Shown here: positions 57,401-64,000 of the stretch, piece by piece
Position numbering within the stretch: position 1 is the stretch's first letter
Layout: each line of letters opens with the position of its first letter
Assembly (NCBI GenBank): GCA_947652115.1
Contig: OX393566.1
Location: 25,768,748-25,832,747, forward strand
DNA from: Blastomussa wellsi
Lineage: Eukaryota; Cnidaria; Anthozoa; Scleractinia; Plerogyridae
DNA length: 64,000 nt
Direction: 5' to 3'
Notes under the pieces: generated by a model
The model's database searches: none
What the model was told of the DNA's origin: nothing
The model's input: only the letters and a program-made list of their open reading frames with translations
Made by a program: the position numbers and the translations under genes

Positions 57401-59767
57401 AAGGACGAGCAAGTTTTAGGGACGAAAATTTATGCCTTCTATACACGGGCGTATCCCTGGGCCTCATTATATTTATAGTCAGAGGAGTCCCAGAAGAGAA
57501 AAAGTACGAAAAGGATCACTTGCGCCGGTACAAATCTTGCCTGAAATCTAACCTGATACACATTACAGTTATGGTTTTCGTTTGTTTGATGGATCTTGCG
57601 TAAATACTCACTATTATATGCAACTAAATATTAGCCCAAAGAAATGACCGTTCAGTATATATGGATCTAACAAACTATAACATCATTTCAGATTATGTAC
57701 TTATTGGCTGAGTGGCAGGGCCGGGCGAGAAAATATTTGTTTTGAGGCATGGACGTACAGACCGAGCGCAGCGAGGTCCTGACAATGCCAACTCTAAATC
57801 GTTTTGTTCTCTTCGGCTTCAAGCTGAGGATTCGCCAGGCGTCTGCTGTTGCTGCTTAGTTCTTAAACTCGTTAGTTCTACGACGATGTTGCTTTAACTC
57901 CCCATTTCGGTTCAAATTGCATTTCACGGCAGTCGCGCGACCGTACGCTTTTCTAGCAGGGCCTTACGGATATTCCCGGCGTTGCTAGATGAAGGCGTGC
58001 TGCCCTCATATACGGAACTTTTTTTCATGGTTTTCCAAGTAAAAAGCGAGTGGGGCCGCACGGGTCATAAATGATAAAAGTAACAAACAACCAGATTAAC
58101 ATTAAAAACTGATCAACCTAACTGTTTTGCACTTCAATCGGACCACTTCAGCTTGGGAAAGGTGTGATAAGTAACTGTTATGTTCTAGAAATAGCGTGTC
58201 TTCTGAGGCTCAAGTTCGCGAGTCTGTTTCCAAAGGACTTTACATAATCACGCACATATGCCAAACACTATCCATCCTATTATATTTGCTGTGCTGTTTA
58301 TTTTTTTCTTTCACTGTTTTGAGTAGCTATTTTTATATCTCACTCAATTTTGTGGTCATATCCTTATCTGTACATTTGGCTAAAATCCGTAAAAAAATAC
58401 TTTATTTGCATTACCATAAAATGAAGCTATAGAATTGAAAAAAGCAAAAAGAGAAACAAACATATTATATCCTTGATTCTTGTTCTAGGTGGCACTCGTG
58501 ATGACAGACGGCGAACAAACAATGGACAAGAACTCTGACAAGACAGTAAACGAGATTCTCGCCGAAGCTTCGAAACCCCTTAAAGATAAAAAAGTGCATA
58601 TCATCTCACTTGGAATCGGGAAGAGGGTCAACAGATCGAGTCTGAAAGCAATCGCAACTGAAGACAATGTATACTACGCCAAAACTTTTAGTGCACTCAA
58701 ACAACTTGTGAGAGAATTGAGAAAGGGGTCCTGTGTTGGTAAGGGCACTAAAATGCGTTTTATTTTATACAATGAGGGTCTAAGAAACACACTCCCTCGA
58801 TCGAGACATAAAATGAAGTTTTGAGGATTAAAGGTATATTTGGTAGCGGGATCTTTTACAGGCCAGCTTAAGTATAGAATTGGACAGAAAAAGTTCTTAA
58901 AATTGAGGAATTGTATTTAAATGAAAGAATTAGAAGCTTGCTGCAGCATTCCTGCTGTAGTTAATGTGAAATGGATTTTATTTCTGCCGAATTTCAGATA
59001 CCTGAAAGTTAAATGTAATATAACAGGATGAGGGTTTGGATCTCCGAGCGGAGACTGTGCTTATAAAATATATTTGTGTAGGTATACCCCGTCCCGTCCC
59101 CTTTGGATGTAGGAAACGCCTTAATAATTACAAAGTTAGATGCTTTTTGTCCTAGGGTATATGTTGATTTCAGTCCCAATTTCACACAGAATGATTTTTA
59201 AGGTTCCCTTATTTTGCTTTGTGGTCATTGTCAATTTTTCGTAAAGAGAAAAATGTGTCTTTGCAGCTGAGTTGCTTTGTTATACATCGTAGTCACCAGC
59301 TGTCTTCTCATTGGCTAATAGCCTACAGTTAATTCTGGGAAACAGCGCAACCTACAGATTATTTATTAGTGAATAGTCTGTAGGTTGCGCTCGCAATGCA
59401 TGATTTCCAAAAGCAATATGTCTTATTCACGGACAGCGAAGTAAGAACATCGCTTGTCTATTCGCTTCATCGACCCAGGAAGAAATTGAGAAATTGCTTG
59501 AAGATAAAAATGTATGATTCGGTTTTTGGGATATCCGGAATAATCCACCTCTCGGTTAGTGTTATCAGCCTCAACTTACCTCGACATTGATTATTCCGGA
59601 TATCACAAAAACCTCATCCAATAATTGTTTAATATGTCACTTGAATGCCGTGTGCTTGCAAGAAATTCAACGAATATTCACATATTCATCGATTATCCAT
59701 CGATTATTGCTTTTCTTTTTCAGTTACTACAGCGGGCAACAAATACCAATACGTCTACAAAGAATAG
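36231..59767 (+). CDS. Secreted WAP / VWA / 15x TSP1 / VWA matrix protein (21 exons)
   Basis: A predicted secreted modular protein of 1347 residues. In order: signal peptide, one WAP four-disulfide core, a VWA domain with complete MIDAS residues, 15 thrombospondin type-1 repeats and a second VWA, then a short tail. Exons: 36231-36309, 40183-40344, 41709-42052, 42321-42570, 43571-43741, 44173-44343, 46971-47141, 47681-47851, 48280-48450, 48658-48828, 49658-49828, 50249-50419, 50950-51120, 51434-51604, 52014-52184, 52548-52721, 53054-53224, 54114-54284, 54787-54960, 56667-57010, 58489-58738, 59724-59767. The TSP1 exons are all phase 1-1, so the array can gain or lose repeats without a frameshift. 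The coding sum, 4044 bp, is an exact multiple of three. VWA and TSP1 modules bind collagens, integrins and glycosaminoglycans, so an adhesive or matrix role next to the collagen gene is plausible. Proteins such as coral coadhesin use the same kinds of modules. Confidence 0.85.
37126..37560. repeat. Degenerate tandem repeat, about four units
   Basis: Units share (cc)cactct..actgtaaatga, gattgagtgtgttttgct and ttttaaatggccca-like parts. They begin near 37126, 37257, 37340 and 37481, with unequal spacing. Confidence 0.5.
39549..39638. repeat. Hairpin element with 43-bp arms and possible target-site duplication
   Basis: agcctgcgtgcagccgtctc and the following ctatttcctaaagcggaaaa pair with a nearly exact inverted copy ending gtaggcta. 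The 7-bp direct repeat acttgtt lies on both sides (39541-39547 and 39639-39645), as expected for a transposed non-autonomous element. Confidence 0.8.
40183..40344 (+). CDS. WAP domain exon, 162 bp
   Basis: Encodes eight cysteines in WAP order: SCPV, DDC, NIC, DSDC, KCC, RGC, LDC. The [14 protein letters not shown] segment is diagnostic of the four-disulfide core. WAP domains often inhibit serine proteases. Phase 1 at both ends. Confidence 0.88.
41263..41645 (+). repeat. Duplicated block upstream of first VWA (copy 1)
   Basis: Runs from tttcgtaaac through aatttggtgatagactaata to aagtgtcgctaaaatggca and gaaatgtgctacgcc. A diverged copy in the same orientation lies at 60621-61085. The middle carries a B-box-like gggttcgaatctgg. 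Confidence 0.7.
41709..42052 (+). CDS. VWA domain 1, first exon, 344 bp
   Basis: Starts [25 protein letters not shown] is the first MIDAS motif and GFTYIDKAL supplies the MIDAS threonine. Acceptor tatacag, donor gtaagt, phase 1 in and 0 out. Confidence 0.92.
42321..42570 (+). CDS. VWA domain 1, second exon, 250 bp
   Basis: Starts [11 protein letters not shown] (third MIDAS motif, TDG) and continues with [15 protein letters not shown]; ends ANKCPG in phase 1. No exon was seen in the 1-kb intron that follows. Confidence 0.92.
43571..43741 (+). CDS. TSP1 repeat 1
   Basis: [17 protein letters not shown], six cysteines, ending NEFPCAG. The middle Trp of the WxxWxxW ladder is Phe. CSVTC is an O-fucosylation-type site. 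Confidence 0.93.
44173..44343 (+). CDS. TSP1 repeat 2
   Basis: [20 protein letters not shown] with [11 protein letters not shown] and NEDPCPG; all six cysteines and three tryptophans are present. Confidence 0.94.
44344..45369. other. Intron sequence without recognised features
   Basis: AT-rich, with no TSP1 remnant in any frame. It ends against the repeat fragment at 45370. Confidence 0.5.
45370..45525 (-). repeat. Fragment of the 32061 foldback family, inverted
   Basis: agagggggtaagtttctaaa, gtgggaagtataacaatata and caactgggttgataatgtga match the reverse complement of 32130-32285 closely. Only one arm is present. It sits just upstream of the broken TSP1 exon. Confidence 0.8.
45705..45834 (+). 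pseudogene. Broken TSP1 exon (A type)
   Basis: Aligns to repeat 3 (46971) but lacks a net 41 bp that would encode the WxxWxxW and CSVTC part, so the frame from a phase-1 splice is lost. RTCTNPP has become RTFTNPP, and the donor GT after CCATGCCCAA has become GC. It is flanked by a usable-looking acceptor (ccgcag). Confidence 0.8.
46193..46365 (+). pseudogene. Broken TSP1 exon (B type)
   Basis: Aligns to repeats 4 and 6 (47681, 48658). A net 2-bp insertion (ccgtcggttctg against ccgtgttctg) shifts the frame, and the donor GT is missing at the end (ggatgccacttcag against ggatgtcctggtaa). The acceptor and the flanking tgaatgcacag are kept. Confidence 0.8.
46971..47141 (+). CDS. TSP1 repeat 3 (A type)
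   Basis: [17 protein letters not shown], then [11 protein letters not shown] and NEVPCPS. Most like repeat 5 and the broken exon at 45705. Confidence 0.93.
47681..47851 (+). CDS. TSP1 repeat 4 (B type)
   Basis: [20 protein letters not shown], then FGGADCEG and NEKGCPG. Most like repeat 6 and the broken exon at 46193. Confidence 0.93.
48280..48450 (+). CDS. TSP1 repeat 5 (A type)
   Basis: [20 protein letters not shown], then [11 protein letters not shown] and NELPCPS. Confidence 0.93.
48658..48828 (+). CDS. TSP1 repeat 6 (B type)
   Basis: [20 protein letters not shown], then FGGADCEG and NEKGCPG. The acceptor is ctacag, with a short insertion relative to the copy at 47681. Confidence 0.93.
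49658..49828 (+). CDS. TSP1 repeat 7
   Basis: [20 protein letters not shown], then [11 protein letters not shown]. The third ladder Trp is Phe; one C-mannosylation-type WxxW remains. Confidence 0.92.
50249..50419 (+). CDS. TSP1 repeat 8
   Basis: [20 protein letters not shown], then FGGAQC and NEEPCPG. Confidence 0.93.
50950..51120 (+). CDS. TSP1 repeat 9
   Basis: [20 protein letters not shown], then [11 protein letters not shown] and NQIPCPG. The exon starts GGGATGGAGCC after ctcag, so a Gly replaces the usual Val at the junction. Confidence 0.92.
51434..51604 (+). CDS. TSP1 repeat 10
   Basis: [25 protein letters not shown] lacks the Ser/Thr needed for O-fucosylation, unlike all the other repeats here. 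Ends NEHPCGS. Confidence 0.92.
52014..52184 (+). CDS. TSP1 repeat 11
   Basis: [20 protein letters not shown], then [11 protein letters not shown] and NNLPCPG. Confidence 0.93.
52548..52721 (+). CDS. TSP1 repeat 12 (174 bp)
   Basis: [20 protein letters not shown], then FRGSSC. One codon longer than the standard repeat, in the last loop (NEDISCPG). Confidence 0.92.
53054..53224 (+). CDS. TSP1 repeat 13
   Basis: [20 protein letters not shown], then [11 protein letters not shown] and DRQACPG. Confidence 0.92.
53389..53535. repeat. Foldback element
   Basis: ttgttgccccattgcagacc pairs with ggtctgtaatgggacaacaa; terminal arms of about 28 bp with few mismatches. Confidence 0.7.
54114..54284 (+). 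CDS. TSP1 repeat 14
   Basis: [20 protein letters not shown], then [11 protein letters not shown] and NSKPCAG. A more basic and divergent repeat. Confidence 0.92.
54787..54960 (+). CDS. TSP1 repeat 15 (174 bp)
   Basis: [20 protein letters not shown], then [11 protein letters not shown] and THLPCQG. One codon longer than standard. Last TSP1 exon before the second VWA. Confidence 0.92.
55008..55195. repeat. GC-rich segment, probable dispersed repeat
   Basis: ctcgcgggcttcgcccgcga forms a palindrome inside a GC-rich stretch unlike the AT-rich introns around it. No conserved coding frame was seen. Confidence 0.4.
55723..55740. repeat. Perfect 18-bp palindrome
   Basis: gccctatagctatagggc is its own reverse complement; in the intron before VWA 2. 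The rest of this intron, 55196-56666, shows nothing else recognised. Confidence 0.7.
56667..57010 (+). CDS. VWA domain 2, first exon, 344 bp
   Basis: Starts [20 protein letters not shown] with the [19 protein letters not shown] follows. Same length and phases as the first exon of VWA 1. Confidence 0.93.
57011..58488. other. VWA 2 intron
   Basis: No exon or clear repeat pair was seen in this 1.5-kb intron. 58260-58400 is strongly T-rich. Confidence 0.5.
58489..58738 (+). CDS. VWA domain 2, second exon, 250 bp
   Basis: Starts [11 protein letters not shown] (third MIDAS motif) and contains [17 protein letters not shown]; ends RKGSCV in phase 1. Same length and phase as its counterpart in VWA 1. 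Confidence 0.93.
59345..59390. repeat. Short hairpin
   Basis: gcgcaacctacaga and tctgtaggttgcgc are exact inverted copies around an 18-bp AT-rich loop. Confidence 0.7.
59521..59613. repeat. Foldback element
   Basis: ggtttttgggatatccggaa and taatc pair with gattattccggatatcacaa and aaacc at the other end. Confidence 0.7.
59724..59767 (+). CDS. Probable terminal exon of the WAP/VWA/TSP1 gene
   Basis: After tttttcag a phase-1 reading gives [13 protein letters not shown] then TAG. It fits the phase of the preceding exon and makes the whole coding sequence divisible by three. There is no domain support. The alternative is read-through of the previous exon to a stop at 58822-58824. Confidence 0.5.
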
Positions 59768-60258
59768 ACTTCCAATCAAGAAAACTCCCTCCAGTTAATG
59801 TTTGAAGCCATCAAGCGCGAGGAAAACTATGGGCTTCGAGGAACAGATAATGTCCAAGGAAAAATATTCGAGCATATTTCCGAGCCAAATGGAGGATATT
59901 GTTTTTATTATCCTTTAAATATTTTTCAATTAGGCCGCCCAATTTCGACACTTAGCCGACGAGGCCGTAGACCTATTGGAGTAAAATCAGACAATACTCC
60001 GCAAAATTGAGCAGGATAATTGTTTTATTTTTCAGCAAATTGTCAAGGAAGCGCATTTTACAGCTAGAAATGTTTCGCGTTATGAATTATCAGAGGGTAT
60101 CTTTGAAGTATATGCAGGGTATATGTCAAGTATACATGGCAACGCGACAATTTGTTGAATAATAATCTCGGATATTCCCCAGTTTTACCAGCATCACGTG
60201 ACGTGTTTGAGCCAATTGCGGGCGCGAAAAAATATTTGATGGATTATGTATAGAGAGG

Positions 60259-60381
60259 TATTACATGGACGAAATTTCTCTTTGAGTGTTGGAAGATATT
60301 TCACGTGTTCGCGCAGCGAACGCGTTAAATGTCTTCAACACGAGAAGAGAAATTTCGTATCTCCTCGCGGACATGTAATAT
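60259..60381. repeat. Foldback element
   Basis: tattacatg...gacgaaatttctct on the left pairs with agagaaatttcgt...catgtaata on the right. The left arm lacks about 15 bp found in the right arm. Confidence 0.75.
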
Positions 60382-60620
60382 TCTTTTTATTATATAAACA
60401 CCAATGAACTTCCAAACCTTTTCACTTTTGCTGTGAAAGGCGTGATTTATTACATAAATCATAGCAACGGTGATATCTTAATATCTTATTTTCACGTGTG
60501 AAGATGTTATGTTTTCGCTCGAAAGCTCGCCTGGCATTTCACTGCAGTTTATATAATAAAATAATATATATTTAGCCAAGTTATTCGATTTCCGTTCACA
60601 GTTTCTTTCGCCGAGGCTAA

Positions 60621-61085
60621 TTTCCGTTTCGTAAACGGTCGATGCCATTTTTAACCGTCGATACCAGAATTGGTAACCAAGCTTTTCGAAATGGAAGATG
60701 CAATATCTGCTCTAGTTTAGGCCTAGCTGGACTAGGTGGAAACTGGTTATAATTTGGTGATAGACTAATACACACTTACCAAATGCTGTTCACTTTCACA
60801 CTGGTTTTCTAGCTGTTAGCTATACTATTATCTGTTGGCTTTGGCAATACTATAAGTGAAATAGAAAAAGTCATATTTTGCGGGGATTTGGCGGATCAAC
60901 TTGGTAGACGTGTAGTGGTGAGATAGGAAGGCATGCCGGAAGTTCCGTGTTCGATTCTGGTTGTTGACTTACATTTTTTCTTTTTGTGTGTGTGTGTGAA
61001 GAAAAAAAATGCCAACAGCTTAAAAAGTGTCACTAAAATGGCATCAACCGTATACGAAGGAGAAACGTGCTTCGCCGAGTCCAGT
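60621..61085 (+). repeat. Duplicated block (copy 2)
   Basis: Shares tttttaac.gtcgat.cca, ctgctctagtttaggccta, ataatttggtgatagactaa and aagtgtcactaaaatggcat with 41263-41645, in the same order. Also carries a B-box-like gtgttcgattctgg and a short GT microsatellite. Confidence 0.7.
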
Positions 61086-61309
61086 CTAAACGTTGTAAAC
61101 GTTTCTTCAGCACCAGTAAGAAATTTGTTTAGCTTGTCTTAAAATCTGGGGCTCTCAGTAAAAGATATCTTCACAAGGGGAGAATTAAGCATATAGGCTA
61201 AAAAATAATGCAAATTGTTAATTTATAAAGTTCAGGTGAAAGAGAAGAAAAGCAATATAAATATACCTGTTTACTTTTGTCAGCGTGAAGTGTCATTTCT
61301 CTACTTTTA

Positions 61310-61420
61310 GGAAGGGGCGGAGTCTATTTCGTGAAATATGCATGGCACTGTCTGAATTAGAGACATATCAGAAACTGATAGAGACACATTTGCAAATACT
61401 CAATACAATTATATTTTATT
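61310..61420 (+). pseudogene. Possible relic of a VWA first exon
   Basis: gacatatcagaaactg (61362-61377) matches VWA 1 at 41822-41837 exactly, and a weaker match continues downstream. The relic lies behind copy 2 of the block that precedes VWA 1. The frame is broken and no MIDAS motif is readable. Confidence 0.3.
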
Positions 61421-62352
61421 ATTTTAATGGACTCCTTAATTTATGTATGAGGGCAACTTGGGTCTTAACTCTGTAAAACCTGCATTGTAAGGAAGGGTCA
61501 ATTATATTTTTTGGAGGACCTTGAGTGGCTGGCGAGCGAGTACGCACCTGGAGATCTATGTAGTTTCAAGTCTTTCAAAATACCTCGAACAGACCCACCG
61601 AATAGTTTAAATATTCAAGTGAAAAATTAAGAAAAGAGATGTCAGTGGTAACCGGTACCCTTTGTAGGTATATGAAAGGGGCACCACTTTTTTTTTTCGA
61701 AGATATATGAAAGGGGTAAATTTTCTCTCAAAAATGGTATATTTGGGAGATAAGGGTTGGGAACTCGGAGCTCTAGCTCCCAGATTTCCGTGGCTACTTT
61801 TTCTTCGTTCTCGCGCTAGGCTTTTTTGACCCTGTTTTCGACAGACTAAGAAAACGCATGACCTTGCCTTGTCTGACCAATTTTTCTTGTGTCGATTCTT
61901 AGAATACCTAAATAAAATTTGAAATCTCGGAGATCACGAAAGCAGAATAATAATAGCAAAGACACAGGCAAAATATCGGCGTGTTTCTCCATTATACCGT
62001 GACCTTACCCGGGATAAACGCCGGTTTCAGATAAACGCACTATCTATCTGTCACGTCGAGTTTAAAAAACGCATTGGCGTTTATTGAGGTCCGAAGTCAA
62101 AGTGGGGCTTACACTGAACCAAAAAGATGGTTTCAAGATAAATTCACGGTCGATGAGCTTCTAAACCATTTTTCTAATATCAAAGACCAAAATCAGTGGG
62201 AAAACTTTGTGTCACATCCACTTTAATTTCGTATTACAACTGAATTTCAACAACAAATAGATGTAATCACGGCATTTGTTAGGCTGCGAGCAGTCTTTCT
62301 TTTGCTATCCGTTTTGTTAGTAGGGACGAACGCGGAATAGCCAGAGCAAGAG

Positions 62353-62388
62353 TAGCCTCCTACGCAGATATCTTTTCGCAGGAGGCTA
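62353..62388. repeat. Tiny hairpin element with 9-bp direct repeats
   Basis: tagcctcctacgc pairs with cgcaggaggcta. The direct repeat gagcaagag lies at 62344-62352 and 62389-62397, like a target-site duplication. Confidence 0.65.
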
Positions 62389-62451
62389 GAGCAAGAGAGC
62401 CTGCCCGCAATCTAGGCATTTAGTTCATAGCCGAAAACGCTCTCACAGTTA

Positions 62452-62521
62452 AGAAATAGAAAACATGTACCGTGTTTCTATAACTCGATAGTAACACGAA
62501 GTACATGTTTTCTATTTCTTT
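62452..62521. repeat. Hairpin element
   Basis: agaaatagaaaacatgtac and gtacatgttttctatttct are exact inverted copies. The loop segment tgtttctataactcgat is found inverted again near 62634. Confidence 0.75.
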
Positions 62522-63019
62522 TAGAAAACACCGCGACGAGAAAAAAGAAAACAACTCATTAACTTTGATTATCAAAATGTAAATTATTTGCTCGCGCTAT
62601 CATTACGTCAACAACTCGTGCTAGTTCTGTCTCCATCGAGTTATAGAAACACAATTTTTAAATAATCAGCGCGCGTATTTTATTAGGGCTGTTGTCTAAT
62701 TCAATTTATCAATTTTTCTGCTGTACGTGTCCAACAAACTACCAAGTTGTCTTAAAGTTGTTACTTTCTTATAAAATATACCAGCCGAGCCCCGAATTAA
62801 CACCGGCTTAAATAAACACCCGGTAAACAAGGCCGAGTTTTAAATAAACGCCGGGGGCCATAATTACCGCAATTATGATCTGTATCGGTCGCATTCGGGG
62901 AGACTTCCGGATAATCCGGGAGGGACAGTCGGCACCTTCCAAAATGGAGCAAGGTGCCCGGAAAATGACAGTCACAAGTTGAAATGCCCCGCCCGGGAAT
63001 TTCCATTATTTCTAGACTA

Positions 63020-63175
63020 AAGGTGGATTTCCACTGTCGCGTAATTTTTTACGTGCGTAATAAAATTATAGACGATGTATGGAAAACTTGCGTACACGTT
63101 TACGCAAGCCTTTCATACATTGTCTATAAATTTTTTACGCACGTAAAAAAACACGCGACAGTGGAAATCCACCTT
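63020..63175. repeat. Long foldback element (MITE-like)
   Basis: Arms of about 78 bp: aaggtggatttccactgtcg and cgacagtggaaatccacctt at the tips, with ttttttacgtgcgt and acgcacgtaaaaaa further in. Almost no spacer. Confidence 0.85.
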
Positions 63176-63690
63176 AACTGAGAATAATGCCTCGCGTTAT
63201 TTGCCACAACGGCGCGGCAACAAAATATAGCTAAACAACTATCACGAAATAAATTTTAGAAAATAAGCGAAAATAATTATAGCGAATTCGGGAACAAAGC
63301 AGGCTTGTTCTTTCGTTCATAGATGTCGTCTGGCCCCTGCTGAGCTTTTTCAAGCGCTCCGGGCTTTGCGAAAGAATTTATGCATAAACAGGGAAAACTC
63401 ATCATGTGCTTATAATTAATATTCACATTTATGATCCGAGGGAACAATAGCAGTCGGATGGATAATAATAAAACAGCAAACGGGCTGTATAAATTCAAAG
63501 AGGCGATCTTTTTACTTATTTTAGTTTTTGATCGTGCGCGATGAGAGAATGACAAACTCTTTCAAGTATTTACCAGCAGACAACCCAAACAAAGGGGTTA
63601 TTAAACTGATAAAGCCCCCTGTGTATCGGATTTCCGTGTAAGAGGTTATTTGTAAGTTAACACATTACTGCGACCCGCGCTGTCGAGAAA

Positions 63691-63697
63691 TATAAGG
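63691..63697 (+). promoter_or_regulatory. Candidate TATA box of the third gene
   Basis: TATAAGG lies 64 bp upstream of the ATG at 63755, which would allow a leader of about 30-35 nt. Confidence 0.45.
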
Positions 63698-63754
63698 CTT
63701 ATTCTCCGTTCATGCCAAGGAGCTGGATTGGAAATCCTCTTTTCTCTCCGCGTT

Positions 63755-63812
63755 ATGAAGATTCTTCTCGTCATTTCGCTGGTGCTGTGGAAAATTAGCC
63801 AAGCTCGTGGTC
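63755..63812 (+). CDS. First coding exon of a third secreted-protein gene (continues beyond window)
   Basis: Encodes MKILLVISLVLWKISQARG and ends in phase 1 before gtaagt. It is a typical signal peptide with cleavage likely near SQARG. No further exon is seen by 64000, so the product is unknown. The phase-1 end after the signal peptide matches the upstream WAP/VWA/TSP1 gene, a layout usual for modular extracellular proteins. Confidence 0.65.
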
Positions 63813-64000
63813 GTAAGTATTCTCGTTAAGCACAACTCTGTTACAAATTTGGGCAATTTAGGGCATTTCAACGCGTTTTCAAGAGGCGGGCGTGGAGCAA
63901 TTTTCGTTCAATATTTGAAGCCCGATCGATTCGGCCATGAGCTGTTTGTTTTTAAATTTCAAGGCTTTAAATGGTTGAAGTGGGCATTGAGTGACCGAGC

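Larger units (their letters stand above)
59768..63754. other. Intergenic region rich in foldback elements
   Basis: Holds inverted repeats at 60259, 62353, 62452 and 63020, and a copy of the block found upstream of VWA 1 (60621-61085). Motifs related to ataaacgccgg recur near 62018 and 62844. No complete gene was recognised. Confidence 0.6.

Noticed and set aside
57712..57897. Small frame containing [11 protein letters not shown], like the RHGxT motif of phosphoglycerate mutase-type phosphatases
   Set aside because: Only the short motif is present in a 61-residue frame, with no second motif or neighbouring exon.
58739..58824. Read-through of the last VWA exon as the protein C-terminus
   Set aside because: gtaagg after GTTG is a good donor, and the downstream exon at 59724 fits in phase. 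Kept only as an alternative.

Overview
The window is nuclear DNA of an animal with many introns, most likely a cnidarian and probably an anthozoan such as a stony coral. The reasons are a fibrillar collagen gene built from dozens of 45/54-bp phase-0 exons, a secreted WAP/von Willebrand A/thrombospondin-1 protein of the kind found in cnidarian extracellular and skeletal matrices, AT-rich introns, and a high density of short foldback elements and tRNA-derived SINEs. All three supported genes lie on the + strand. No rRNA, bona fide tRNA, CRISPR array or bacterial feature was seen.

Region 1 (about 1-29.8 kb) is the 3' part of a fibrillar collagen gene. I place 55 coding exons between 717 and 29826. 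Exons 1-48 encode 886 residues of Gly-X-Y helix with no interruption; exons 49-55 encode the C-telopeptide and a fibrillar C-propeptide (COLFI) ending in a stop at 29824-29826. The 5' end (signal peptide, N-propeptide and the first part of the helix) lies upstream of the window. The 45/54-bp exon order follows the vertebrate type I collagen gene, as I remember it, from exon 15 to exon 48.

Region 2 (29.8-36.2 kb) is mostly intergenic: collagen 3' UTR, a tRNA-derived SINE, several foldback elements and two lysine-rich candidate exons that I cannot assign.

Region 3 (36.2-59.8 kb) is a complete gene model for a secreted multidomain protein: signal peptide, WAP four-disulfide core, VWA, 15 thrombospondin type-1 repeats (one per exon, all phase 1-1) and a second VWA. 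The 21 exons sum to 4044 bp (1347 residues plus stop). Two further TSP1 exons between repeats 2 and 3 are broken. The TSP1 array shows recent tandem duplication of a two-exon unit.

Region 4 (59.8-64 kb) is repeat-rich. It holds a second copy of the sequence found just upstream of the first VWA, a possible VWA relic, several inverted-repeat elements and, at the right edge, the TATA box and signal-peptide exon of a third secreted-protein gene that continues out of the window. Taken together the window codes for matrix proteins: a fibril-forming collagen and a modular adhesive protein lie side by side in the same orientation.
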